Part shown: piece after piece, positions 34,573-43,052 of the stretch
Layout of the letters: every line of letters starts with the position of its first letter
How positions within the stretch are numbered: position 1 is the stretch's first letter
Source: Rhodobacter sp.
GTDB lineage: Bacteria; Pseudomonadota; Alphaproteobacteria; Rhodobacterales; Rhodobacteraceae
DNA: 64,000 nucleotides
Direction: 5' to 3'
Assembly (NCBI GenBank): GCA_020250445.1
Contig: JADCEF010000014.1
Span: 1-64,000, forward strand
Position numbers and translations under genes: made by a program
The notes under the pieces: model-generated
What the model saw: only the letters and a program-made list of their open reading frames with translations
Told to the model about the DNA's origin: nothing
Databases searched by the model: none

Positions 34573-35592
34573 TCACTTGATTGAGCCGGACAGAAGGCCG
34601 GACCGCATCATCCGGCCAAGGATCGCCGCGACCAGCACCATCGGCCCGATGGAGATGAGAGCTGCGACTGAGATCGCCCACCATTCGTCACCCCGGCTGC
34701 TGTTCTGGCCCGCCAGAAGGATCGGCAGCGTCTGCCAGTCGCCGGTGGTAAGAAGAAGGGCGAAAAGGAATTCGTTCCACACAAAGGCAAGCACGATCAT
34801 GGACGTTGCGATCAGGCCGGGCATCGCCATGGGCAGCACGATCTGAAAGAAGATGCGCATGCGTCCGATGTTGTCAACCATCGCGGCCTCTTCAACCTCA
34901 AGCGGGACGGTGGTCAGGAAGTCGCGCATCAGCCAGACCGCAAAGGGCAGGCCGAAGGCCGTGTAGACGATGACCATCCCGCCGAAGGTGTCAAGCAGCG
35001 GCAGGCCGATCTTGCCCATCTCGGCATACAGCAGGTAGATCGCGAAGGCCGAAACGATGGGCGGAAAGATGCGCTGCGACACGAACCAGAATGTCACATC
35101 ATCGTTGCCAAGAACCGGGCCGGGAAGGGCGCGGCCGTTCAGCCAGACCGCCACGGGAAGGGCCGTGACAAGGACGGTCAGCAGGGCATGGGGCACGCGC
35201 AGGGTGGTCAGGGTATCAAGCAGGACGAAGCCGCCGATGGAGATGACCGCAAAGGCAACCCCGGCCAGCAGGCGGATGCGGAAGGTAAAGCGGACAAGGG
35301 CATAGGCCGCCATCGTTCCCAGGAAAACCGACAGGACCGTGGCCGTGACCGACACAAGGATGGAACTGACGATGGGTCCGATGAAATCCCCCCGCAGGCC
35401 GGCAAAGGCATCGCGGAAGGCCTGCACCGTCGGCCGGAAATCCACAAAGGGGATGTAGGTCGGCCCCTGCGACACCGCGAGCGGCGGCTTGAAGGCCGTG
35501 ACCAGAACCCAGTACAGCGGGAAGGCCGCAAAGAACAGCCAGACAAGGCAAAGAAACAGCCCCATCCGGCGAAGGCCCCGGTTCTCTGTCAC
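34573..35592 (-). CDS. sugar ABC transporter permease (MalG type)
   Basis: The 339-residue protein has about seven membrane segments and the EAA loop EVEEAAMVDNIGRMRIFFQI followed by VLPMAMPGL, which couples to the ATPase. The first segment (LFLCLVWLFFAAFPLYWVLV) and the long periplasmic loop after it are typical of MalG-like CUT1 permeases; an extra segment makes it longer than usual. Its start overlaps the stop of the other permease by four bases. Confidence 0.92.
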   Translation of the reverse strand: MTENRGLRRMGLFLCLVWLFFAAFPLYWVLVTAFKPPLAVSQGPTYIPFVDFRPTVQAFRDAFAGLRGDFIGPIVSSILVSVTATVLSVFLGTMAAYALVRFTFRIRLLAGVAFAVISIGGFVLLDTLTTLRVPHALLTVLVTALPVAVWLNGRALPGPVLGNDDVTFWFVSQRIFPPIVSAFAIYLLYAEMGKIGLPLLDTFGGMVIVYTAFGLPFAVWLMRDFLTTVPLEVEEAAMVDNIGRMRIFFQIVLPMAMPGLIATSMIVLAFVWNEFLFALLLTTGDWQTLPILLAGQNSSRGDEWWAISVAALISIGPMVLVAAILGRMMRSGLLSGSIK

Positions 35593-36476
35593 GCATATCT
35601 CCGCGTCAGGCGCTGCGCAGCGGCAAGGTAGACCGTTCCGAAGACGATGACAACGATCAGGAACAGAAAGGACAGGGCCGAAGTCAGGCCAAGGTTGAAC
35701 TTCTTGAAACCCTCGTTATAGGCGAAAAGCGTCAGCGTCTCGGTTGCCGTGCCGGGGCCGCCCCCCGTCAGGACAAAGACGGTGTCAATGATCTTGAAAC
35801 CCTCGATCAGGCGGATGAAGATCACCGCCACAGACAGCGGCAGCAGCATCGGAAAGGTGATGCCCCAGAACCGCCGCCACGCGCCGATGTTGTCAACCCG
35901 CGCGGCTTCGAACACCTCTTGTGGCAGGCCTTGAAGCCCGGCCAGCATCAGCAGGGTGACAAAGGGTGTCCATTGCCAGGTGTCGATGACGGCAAGGACC
36001 ATGATTGCGGGCCATTTTTCGGTCAGGAACGGCACATAGGCAAAGCCAAGGCCCGCCATCGCGTCGTTCACCGGGCCAAGGTACGGGTGGAACACCATCC
36101 GCGCGATCAGCGCCACACCCACCGGGGCCAGGAACATCGGCAAAAGGAACGTCACACGGTAAAGCGATGCGCCGGGCACATTGTGGTGCAGCGCAAGGGC
36201 CAGAAGGAAGCCCAGCACATATTGCGCGAAAACCGAAATGAAGGTGATCAGCGCCGTCGTGCCGATCGCGCCCCAGAACCGCGCTGACGAGGCAATCTGC
36301 GCATAGTTGTCCAGCCCGACGAAGCGCGGCGGCGTCGGCGGGACGATACGGACGGTCTGGAAGCTGACGGTCAGGGCATAGATCAGCGGAAACAGCGAAA
36401 CGACCAGAACGATCAGAAAGGCCGGCCAGATGAAAAGGTGCTTCACCCCGTCCTGCCGTTCTGCCGACGCCGTCAT
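35589..36476 (-). CDS. sugar ABC transporter permease (MalF/UgpA type)
   Basis: The 295-residue protein has six membrane segments and the EAA loop EVFEAARVDNIGAWRRFWGI followed by TFPMLLPLS. ATG 36476 with GGGGGG upstream gives the family length; the open frame before it is not similar to anything. It is the first gene of the leftward operon permease-permease-binding protein-ATPase-kinase. The operator-like palindrome at 36538-36552 lies 62 bases upstream. Confidence 0.92.
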   Translation of the reverse strand: MTASAERQDGVKHLFIWPAFLIVLVVSLFPLIYALTVSFQTVRIVPPTPPRFVGLDNYAQIASSARFWGAIGTTALITFISVFAQYVLGFLLALALHHNVPGASLYRVTFLLPMFLAPVGVALIARMVFHPYLGPVNDAMAGLGFAYVPFLTEKWPAIMVLAVIDTWQWTPFVTLLMLAGLQGLPQEVFEAARVDNIGAWRRFWGITFPMLLPLSVAVIFIRLIEGFKIIDTVFVLTGGGPGTATETLTLFAYNEGFKKFNLGLTSALSFLFLIVVIVFGTVYLAAAQRLTRRYA

Positions 36477-36537
36477 GCAGTGCCCCCCACCATGCCGCCC
36501 GATACTGGCCCGAGTCGTCTGACAAAGCAATCGTTAA

Positions 36538-36552
36538 TGTAGTGAAACTACC
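36538..36552. promoter_or_regulatory. operator-like palindrome GTAGT-N3-ACTAC, transporter side
   Basis: TGTAGTGAAACTACC contains the perfect inverted repeat GTAGT/ACTAC with a 3-base centre. The same half-sites with the same spacing occur 114 bases to the right. The pattern resembles RpiR-family (HexR-like) sites, and an RpiR regulator is encoded in this locus. Confidence 0.65.
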
Positions 36553-36652
36553 GATGCAGCCAGATGCGTCAGGAATACTGCCCGATTATTGACGTTTTCA
36601 CGTCATGAGATGCCCAAAGCGCGCAATGCGGTTGAACTGATGGATCGTTTGT

Positions 36653-36665
36653 GTAGTTTGACTAC
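36653..36665. promoter_or_regulatory. operator-like palindrome GTAGT-N3-ACTAC, isomerase side
   Basis: GTAGTTTGACTAC, the second copy, lies 22 bases before the isomerase start, overlapping where its promoter or early leader should be. Its identity with the first site suggests coordinated control of both divergent operons. Confidence 0.65.
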
Positions 36666-36686
36666 CAAACTCTGCGGAGCAATCCC

Positions 36687-37304
36687 ATGCTTGTCACCCC
36701 GTCGGTCCATCACCTTTCGCCCGGGCACGGCACCCTGTCTGCAAGTACCGCCCGCTATGAAAAGCGCCTTTCCGACCTGGCCGGTCTTTATGCCGATGCG
36801 TCGGCTTTTGACGCGGCGCTGGGCACGGGCGACCGGGTTGTCTACACGGTCGAGGATTTCCGTCCCAGCGGTGCAAGCGGCGATCTTTGCTTTGGGGTCA
36901 CGCATATGCTGCCCGGCCGGATCGGGGACGAGTTCTTCATGACCCGCGGGCACATCCATGCCGTCGCCAACCGCCCCGAAACCTATCGCGGCGAGCTTGG
37001 GCAGGGCGTGATGCTGATGGAAAGCCCCGACGGACAGGTCGTCACCCTGCAGGTCACACCCGGGGCAACCGTGTATGTGCCCCCCTTCTGGATTCACCGG
37101 TCGGTCAACATCGGGGCAGAGCCGCTGGTCATGACCTTTGTGTATCCGGCGGATTCCGGGCAGGATTACGGGATCATCGCGCGGTCGAACGGCATGCGTG
37201 TGCGCGTTGTTGCGGATGGCGGGGGCTGGCGGACCGTGGAAAACCCCCGGTGGCGGCCCCGGACCGCGGCCGAGATTGCGGCCATTCATGCCTCGGGGGC
37301 GTGA
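36687..37304 (+). CDS. cupin-type (archaeal-type) glucose-6-phosphate isomerase family protein
   Basis: The 205-residue cupin has the metal-binding pattern of archaeal-type phosphoglucose isomerase: TRGHIHAVANRPETYRGE (His89, His91, Glu98) and VYVPPFWIHRSVNIG (His137), then FVYPADSGQDYGII. It would isomerise a phosphosugar between aldose and ketose in the cytoplasm. In this sugar locus the substrate may be a phosphosugar other than glucose 6-phosphate. It is the first gene of the rightward unit; a 257-base gap without a clear gene separates it from the next. Confidence 0.88.
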   Translation: MLVTPSVHHLSPGHGTLSASTARYEKRLSDLAGLYADASAFDAALGTGDRVVYTVEDFRPSGASGDLCFGVTHMLPGRIGDEFFMTRGHIHAVANRPETYRGELGQGVMLMESPDGQVVTLQVTPGATVYVPPFWIHRSVNIGAEPLVMTFVYPADSGQDYGIIARSNGMRVRVVADGGGWRTVENPRWRPRTAAEIAAIHASGA

Positions 37305-37561
37305 ATGATCCGCGATGGCCTGTCCCGCCGCAGCGTCGGGCCCGGTGCCGTGACCGGTGATCCGGGCTTTGCCCCGCGTCCGGCGGATGCGGTTGTCGCG
37401 GGCGGGCCAGTCATGCCGGAACGTATCGCCCCATCCCCTGGGCACAGGGGCGCCGGTTTCCATCCGGCGCGCGGCGTTACGCCCGCCACGCCCGGCAAAG
37501 GACTGACCGCCGCCGGGGCGCGCGCGGCAGCCAGGGGGGCCGCACCGATCCGGGGCACGGC

Positions 37562-38512
37562 ATGAAACCCGCCGAAAAGGCCACCTTCTGGTTCATCGGG
37601 GTCACCACGGGCCAGTCGTCGATCATGCGCGTCTTTCCGGAATGGGCGCGGCATCTGGGCCTTGGCGATGTGGACATGCGCGGCATCGACCTTGTGCCGC
37701 ATGACAGGCCGGAACGCTACCGCGAGGTGGTCTCGTTCCTTAAATCCGACCCGCTGTCGCGCGGGGCGCTGGTGACGACGCACAAGCTTGACCTTTTTGC
37801 AGCGGCGCGGGACATGTTCGATGAGATTGATCCCCATGCCGCGCTGATGGAAGAGACAAGCTGCCTGTCCAAGCGCGACGGGCGGTTCCTGTGCCACGCA
37901 AAGGACCCGATCTCTTCCGGTCTTGCCATCGACGGCTTTGTGCCAAAGGGACATTTCGCGCGAACGAAAGCCGAGGTTTTTTCGATGGGCGCGGGTGGGT
38001 CCACCATCGCGCTGACATGGCATCTGACGCAGGCGGCGCGGGGCAGTGATCGCCCGTCGCGCATCCTTGTCTCAAACCGCAGCCAGGCGCGGCTGGATCA
38101 TCTTGCGGCGATCCACCGCAGCCTTGGCCATGGCATTCCGGTCGAATGCATCCTGGCCCCGCACCCTGGCGACAATGACGCCGTCATGGCGGGCCTTTCG
38201 CCCGGCGCGCTGGTCATCAACGCGACGGGGCTGGGCAAGGATGCGCCAGGCTCGCCGGTCACCGATGCGGCGCGGTTTCCGGAAGGTGCCATCGCCTGGG
38301 ACCTGAACTATCGCGGTGATCTGGTTTTCCTGGATCAGGCCCGCGCGCAGGCGCCGCTGCGGCAGTTGCAGATCGAAGACGGCTGGACCTATTTCATCCA
38401 CGGCTGGACGCAGGTGATCGCCCAGGTGTTTCATGCGGACATTCCGGTGCGCGGCCCCGCCTTTGACAGGATTGCGGCCATCGCGGCCCGCGTGACCGGG
38501 CGCGGCGAATGA
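37562..38512 (+). CDS. AroE-like (shikimate-dehydrogenase-fold) oxidoreductase
   Basis: The 316-residue protein resembles the shikimate dehydrogenase fold: TFWFIGVTTGQSSIMRVFPEW replaces the usual G-x-P-x-x-H-S-x-S-P motif, VTTHKLDLF holds a Lys at the place of the catalytic lysine, and FSMGAGGSTIAL is the NAD(P)-binding turn. VINATGLGKD and IAWDLNYRGDLVF follow as in AroE. It is not in an aromatic pathway context, so it is likely an AroE-like enzyme acting on a sugar acid or keto-sugar. It is longer than AroE (about 270). It overlaps the next gene by four bases (ATGA). Confidence 0.75.
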   Translation: MKPAEKATFWFIGVTTGQSSIMRVFPEWARHLGLGDVDMRGIDLVPHDRPERYREVVSFLKSDPLSRGALVTTHKLDLFAAARDMFDEIDPHAALMEETSCLSKRDGRFLCHAKDPISSGLAIDGFVPKGHFARTKAEVFSMGAGGSTIALTWHLTQAARGSDRPSRILVSNRSQARLDHLAAIHRSLGHGIPVECILAPHPGDNDAVMAGLSPGALVINATGLGKDAPGSPVTDAARFPEGAIAWDLNYRGDLVFLDQARAQAPLRQLQIEDGWTYFIHGWTQVIAQVFHADIPVRGPAFDRIAAIAARVTGRGE

Positions 38513-39447
38513 GGGGACGCATCCTGATCACGCCCCGGTCGCTGTCAAAGGGCGGCCACCCGGCACTGAGCGTGCTGCAGGACCGCGGCTATGATCTGGT
38601 GATGCCCGCGCCGGGAATGATTCCGGACGAAAGGGCGCTGCTTGGGGCGGTGCCGGATTGTCTTGGCTGGCTGGCCGGGGTGGAACCCGTCAGCGAGGCG
38701 GTGATCAACGCCGCGCGGCGACTGCGCGTGATCAGCCGCAACGGCACGGGCGTGGACAACCTGCCGCTGCAAGTGCTGAAGGCCCGGCAGATCCGGGTGT
38801 TTCGCGCCGAAGGTGCCAATGCGCGGGGCGTGGCTGAACTTGCGCTTGCGCTGACGCTGGCGGGCCTGCGGCGGATCGTCTGGACCCATGAGGGGATGCG
38901 GCGGGGCGACTGGCCGCGCAGCCTGGGGCGCGAGATCGCGGGCGCGCGGATCGCGGTGGTCGGTCTGGGGGCCATCGGCACGGCCTATGCGCGGATGTGC
39001 CTTGATCTGGGGGCACGGGTTGCGGGCCATGATCCCCATGCGCCCGAAGGTCTTTTTCCGGACAGGGGATTTGTCCGCACAACGCTGGATGCAGCCCTTG
39101 CAGGGGCGGATGTGGTCAGCCTGCATGCGCCGATGCCCGCCGATGGCAGGCCGCTTCTGACCGCTGCGCGGATATTGGCGCTGGCGCAGGGTGCGGTCGT
39201 GGTGAACACCGCCCGCGCCGGGTTGGTCGATGCCACGGCGGTGCGGGCGGCGCTGGGGTCGGGCCGCATCGCCTGCTATGCAACGGACGTGTTCGAGACA
39301 GAGCCGCCCGCATCTTCGCCGTTGCTGGACCATCCCGGCGTGGTGATGACCAGCCATATTGGCGGCTTCACCGATGCCTCGGTCGAACGCAGCACGATCC
39401 GGGCGGTGGAGAACCTTCTGCTGGTGCTGGACGGCGATGAGGATTAA
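38509..39447 (+). CDS. D-2-hydroxyacid dehydrogenase (phosphoglycerate dehydrogenase-like)
   Basis: The 312-residue protein has ISRNGTGVDNLPLQVL, the nucleotide-binding IAVVGLGAIGTAYARM, the catalytic arginine region VVVNTARAGLVD, a glutamate in ACYATDVFETEPP and the histidine in MTSHIGGFT. These are the parts of NAD-dependent D-2-hydroxyacid dehydrogenases. It would interconvert a 2-hydroxy acid and 2-keto acid made in this pathway. It is coupled to both neighbours by overlaps of 4 and 11 bases. Confidence 0.88.
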   Translation: MRGRILITPRSLSKGGHPALSVLQDRGYDLVMPAPGMIPDERALLGAVPDCLGWLAGVEPVSEAVINAARRLRVISRNGTGVDNLPLQVLKARQIRVFRAEGANARGVAELALALTLAGLRRIVWTHEGMRRGDWPRSLGREIAGARIAVVGLGAIGTAYARMCLDLGARVAGHDPHAPEGLFPDRGFVRTTLDAALAGADVVSLHAPMPADGRPLLTAARILALAQGAVVVNTARAGLVDATAVRAALGSGRIACYATDVFETEPPASSPLLDHPGVVMTSHIGGFTDASVERSTIRAVENLLLVLDGDED

Positions 39448-40279
39448 GCGCGCGCCCGGCTGGCCTGCGCCCGGAACGCCGGGCCTTTTCTGGCTGGGGC
39501 AGGCGGGGTTCTGGATTGAAACGGGGCGGACGCGGGTTCTGATCGACCCCTATCTGTCCGACAGTCTGGCGCGCAAGTATGCGGGGCAGGCGAATGACCA
39601 TCGCCGCATGATGCCCCCGCCCGTCCTGCCGCAGGATCTGCCGCGCCCCGATGTCGTGCTGATCACGCATGCGCATGGCGATCACATGGACCCTGACACG
39701 CTGGGCCCCCTTGTGGCGCGCTTTCCGGGTCTTCCCGTCGTCGTACCCGCCGCGCGGCTGGACGTGGCGCGGGCGCGCAGCGGTGCGGGCGCGCAGCTTG
39801 TGCCTGTGGATGCCGGGCAGGTCATCCGCTTTGGCCCCGACCTGACGGTCCGGGTTTTTCCGGCAGCGCACGAGACGCCCGAAACCGATGCCGGGGGGCG
39901 GCACGTCTTTCTGGGTTATGGCCTTCTGGCCGGTGGGATCAGGATGTATCATTCAGGCGATTGCATCCCCTTCGACGGGCTCGGCGCGGCCCTGCGCGCG
40001 TTTTGTCCGCAGATTGCCCTGCTGCCGGTCAACGGCCGCGACGCCCGCCGCCTTTCGGCCGGCATCCCCGGCAACTTCACCCTGGGGGAAGCTGTCGAAC
40101 TGACCCGGGCAGCGGGGGCTTGCGCGCTTGTTCCGCATCATTTCGGCATGTTTTCCTTCAACACCTGCGAGCCTTCGGCCATCGACCGGGCGGCAGCGGC
40201 AGAGCGGGTGCTGACCATCCTGCGTCCAGTCGCCGGAGAGACGCTGCGCCTTGAAGCGGATGGATGTCATGGCGACTGA
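39437..40279 (+). CDS. UlaG-like metallo-beta-lactamase-fold lactonase
   Basis: The 280-residue protein has the MBL metal motif ITHAHGDHMD (His78, His80, Asp82, His83), FWLGQAGFWIETGRTRVLID at the start, FPAAHETPETD and a MYHSGDCIPFDG segment, then LVPHHFGMFSFNT near the end. This pattern is that of UlaG, the L-ascorbate-6-phosphate lactonase, and its relatives. In this locus it probably opens a (phospho)lactone. ATG 39437 lies within the last codons of the dehydrogenase gene, and its stop lies within the regulator gene. Confidence 0.8.
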   Translation: MRIKRAPGWPAPGTPGLFWLGQAGFWIETGRTRVLIDPYLSDSLARKYAGQANDHRRMMPPPVLPQDLPRPDVVLITHAHGDHMDPDTLGPLVARFPGLPVVVPAARLDVARARSGAGAQLVPVDAGQVIRFGPDLTVRVFPAAHETPETDAGGRHVFLGYGLLAGGIRMYHSGDCIPFDGLGAALRAFCPQIALLPVNGRDARRLSAGIPGNFTLGEAVELTRAAGACALVPHHFGMFSFNTCEPSAIDRAAAAERVLTILRPVAGETLRLEADGCHGD

Positions 40280-41219
40280 ACCGGCCCGCACGACGGCAGT
40301 CGAGGACAACCTTCTGGAGGTCATCGCCCGCAGTCTGCCCGACCTGCGCCGGTCGGACCGGCGTGTGGCAGAGACAATTCTGCAGGCACCGCAGGCCGCC
40401 GTCGAGATGACGCTTGGTGCCCTTGCCGGTGCGTCGGGCGTCAGCGAACCGACCGTGATCCGCTTTGCGGCTGCGATCGGTTGCGAGGGTTTTCGCGATC
40501 TGCGCGTAAAGCTTGCGCGGTCCCTTGCCTTTGCGCGGACAACCTCGCATTCGGCCATAGGCCCGGCCGATGATCTGGGCGAGATCATCGCAAAGATCTT
40601 CGACTTCAACCTTTCCAACATCGCATGGGTGCGCGCGCATCTCGATCCGGATGCGATCCGCGCGGCCGTGGCAGCGCTTTCGGCGGCCCCCAGGATCGAA
40701 TTCTTCGGTCTGGGGGCATCGGGCATCGTGGCGATCGACGCGCAGCAGAAGTTTCCGCTGTTCGGCGCACCCTGCAGCGCGCAAACCGATGGTCACCAGA
40801 TGCTGATGGCCGCCGCCATGCTGGCGCCCGGCGATGTGGCTGTCGCGATTTCAAACACCGCAACGACGGTTGATGTCGTTCGGGCCGCGCGCGTTGCCCG
40901 GGAAAAAGGTGCCACGACGATCGGAATCACCGGGGCACGCGGCCCGCTTCTGTCCCATTGCAGCATCGCGATCGTGGCAGAGACGCTTGAAAACACCGAT
41001 CTCTTCACGCCGACCGTGTCGCGACTGTCGGCGATGGTCGTGATCGATATCCTTTCCACGGCGGTCAGCCTTGGCCGGAACCGCGCCGGGCAGGACTGCC
41101 TTGCAGAGATGAAGCGGCTGCTGTCGGATGTGCGGTCGGGCTGGCGGGGAAAGCCTGACGCCGACAGCCTGCGTCCGGCCGGGCCGGAAGACGGCCAGGG
41201 CGGCATGGTGCCTGAGTGA
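40269..41219 (+). CDS. RpiR-family transcriptional regulator
   Basis: The 316-residue protein has an N-terminal HTH_6 domain (LPDLRRSDRRVAETILQ, LAGASGVSEPTVIRFAAAIG) and a C-terminal SIS sugar-phosphate-binding domain (IEFFGLGASGIVAIDAQQKF, AVAISNTATTVDVVRAARVA, TTIGITG). SIS domains sense phosphosugars. ATG 40269 with AAGCGGA upstream is preferred to ATG 40260 or TTG 40251. As the last gene of the rightward operon it probably controls both divergent operons through the two GTAGT-N3-ACTAC sites. Confidence 0.92.
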   Translation: MATEPARTTAVEDNLLEVIARSLPDLRRSDRRVAETILQAPQAAVEMTLGALAGASGVSEPTVIRFAAAIGCEGFRDLRVKLARSLAFARTTSHSAIGPADDLGEIIAKIFDFNLSNIAWVRAHLDPDAIRAAVAALSAAPRIEFFGLGASGIVAIDAQQKFPLFGAPCSAQTDGHQMLMAAAMLAPGDVAVAISNTATTVDVVRAARVAREKGATTIGITGARGPLLSHCSIAIVAETLENTDLFTPTVSRLSAMVVIDILSTAVSLGRNRAGQDCLAEMKRLLSDVRSGWRGKPDADSLRPAGPEDGQGGMVPE

Positions 41220-41992
41220 AGCGCCGGGGGAGTCCCGCCGGTCCGGTGTGTGATTGCCCGTCAAGGCCGGGATATGCGGGCCGGCCCCTGTGGCGAAACC
41301 GCTTTCGGCGGAAGTCCGTGCGTGCGATGGCACGCGGCCTGATGCGGACCAGACGGTTCGCGAGGTGGCAGGAGCCCGCGCAGCGGGGCCTGACAGGATG
41401 CTGAAAACGTGCCGACAGCATGGGCTGCCTGACCGGAAAGCGGGAACTCTTGCGCCTGCGCGCCTTGCGCATTCTGGCAGGAGCCATTGCCCCCGCCGCA
41501 GCGCGCGGCTGAATCCACGCCAGCCGTCGGCCAAAGCCCCCGGCCAGCGCCCGCCCCGCCCCCGGCGGGCGCTTCCCGCCCGCCGGGCCGGGCACTGGCC
41601 TCTGTTGGTGCGGGCAGCACGGGTCTTTGGAGGAACGTTGCGCAGGGGGGCAGGAAACGCGGGTCGCGTTTCCTGATCCCGCCCAAAGGGGCAATCCCTG
41701 TCCCCGGACCGGGAAGAGTTTCCCGGCAGGCAGGCGGCCGGATTGCTGTTTCAGCACCCTGCCAAGCAAGGGCAACCCGGCATCGCCCGCAGGCCCGCCC
41801 GCCGAACGGCGCGTCAGGGCAGCAGCGGTCTGCAGCGGCCGGTGGTCACGGATACCGGGGCGGGCAAAACCAACAGGGCACCCCTGCGCGGGAACCCTGA
41901 GCCCCGCCGGACAGGTCTATGCCCGGCTCAATCACCTGCTGCAAAAGGCGGCGGAGGCGACAAAGTGATGGGCACCGGTGCCGGGGCTTTGG
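41220..41992. other. 773-base hairpin-rich intergenic region
   Basis: No credible gene. Besides repeat copy B it holds strong hairpins: a perfect 11-bp stem at 41561-41587 (CCCGGCGGGCG with CGCCCGCCGGG) and another at 41651-41675 (CAGGAAACGCG with CGCGTTTCCTG, loop GGT). A further segment near 41735-41760 resembles one beside copy A. Confidence 0.6.
41409..41511. repeat. dispersed intergenic repeat, copy B
   Basis: About 103 bases align with 20559-20664 in the same orientation; differences are scattered substitutions and two small gaps. The minus strand of both copies could encode a similar short peptide (MAPARMRKAR), but the rest of the frames diverge, so a nucleotide-level repeat is more likely than a gene. 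Confidence 0.7.
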
Positions 41993-43027
41993 TCATGGCG
42001 CGATCTGGACCTTGATGTTGCGCCGGTCATGGATTGCAGCTTCGATGGCAACAGGCAGGTCGGCAAGCGGATAGACCGCCGTGATCAGGGGCCGCATATC
42101 AATCCGCCCCTGCGCAGCGAGGGTGATCGCGGTCTGGAACGCGTTCGCAAAACGGAACGACCCGACAAGCGCCAGTTCGCGGGCCATCACCAGGTTAAGC
42201 GGAAGCGTCACACTGCCGGGCAGGGTACCGACCTGCACAATCGTGCCGCCACGGCGCGCCGCGTGCAGCCCCTGTTCCAGTGCCTGGGCAGACCCCGCCG
42301 CCTCGACAACCACGTCGAACCCGCCGGGGGCAAGGTGCCCGGCCTGAAGGACGAAATCGGGGTCGGCGGCATCGAGCACGGCATCGGCCCCCCGCGCCAG
42401 CGCAAAGGCGCGCCGTCCGGGGTCAATGTCGCTGAGCACGACGCGGGCTGCGCCGAAGGCACGGGCAACCAGCGCCGTCAGCTGTCCGATGGTGCCGCCG
42501 CCCGTGACCAGCACGGTCTTGCCGGCCACCGTTGCCGCACGCCCCAGGGCGTGAACGGCAACGGACAGGGGTTCAATCATTGCGGCCTGTCCCCAGTCCA
42601 GGGCATGCGGCAGGGTAAGGCAGTTCGCAGCGGGGGCGGTCACGAATTCCTCGAACCCGCCATCGACATGCGGATCGCAGCTGGCCGAGCCATAGAAGCG
42701 CATGTCACGGCACAGGTTGTAGCGCCCGCTGCGGCAATCGCCGCAGATGCCGCAGGGCATCGACGGGTCCACGGCCACGCGCTCGCCGATCCGGGTGGCG
42801 GCAACCCCGGCCCCAACCGCGACAATCTCGCCCGCAAATTCATGGCCAAGAACGAAAGGGCGCTTGGGTATGAAGCTGCCGATCCGGAAATGGCCATAGT
42901 AATGCATGTCCGACCCGCAGATCCCGGCACGGCGAACGGCAATCAGGACATCGCGGGCGTTGGGCTCCGGCACAGGCAGGTCAGCCGGGCGCAGGTCCGC
43001 CGCGCCATGCAGGAAGAAAGCCTTCAT
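41993..43027 (-). CDS. zinc-dependent dehydrogenase, L-idonate/L-gulonate 5-dehydrogenase-like
   Basis: The 344-residue MDR enzyme has the catalytic zinc residues in GICGSDMHYY and FVLGHEFAGEIV, the structural zinc cluster CGICGDCRSGRYNLC, and the Rossmann turn VLVTGGGTIGQLTAL. The MHYYGHFRIG stretch is typical of L-idonate 5-dehydrogenase and the related RspB-type L-gulonate 5-dehydrogenases. It oxidises C5 of an aldonate to a 5-keto acid. With UxuB and UxuA in the same regulon, L-gulonate to D-fructuronate is an attractive reaction (inference). It is the last gene of the leftward ABC operon. Confidence 0.85.
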   Translation of the reverse strand: MKAFFLHGAADLRPADLPVPEPNARDVLIAVRRAGICGSDMHYYGHFRIGSFIPKRPFVLGHEFAGEIVAVGAGVAATRIGERVAVDPSMPCGICGDCRSGRYNLCRDMRFYGSASCDPHVDGGFEEFVTAPAANCLTLPHALDWGQAAMIEPLSVAVHALGRAATVAGKTVLVTGGGTIGQLTALVARAFGAARVVLSDIDPGRRAFALARGADAVLDAADPDFVLQAGHLAPGGFDVVVEAAGSAQALEQGLHAARRGGTIVQVGTLPGSVTLPLNLVMARELALVGSFRFANAFQTAITLAAQGRIDMRPLITAVYPLADLPVAIEAAIHDRRNIKVQIAP

Positions 43028-43052
43028 GATCCTGCGCCCCGGGGTGCCGGTC

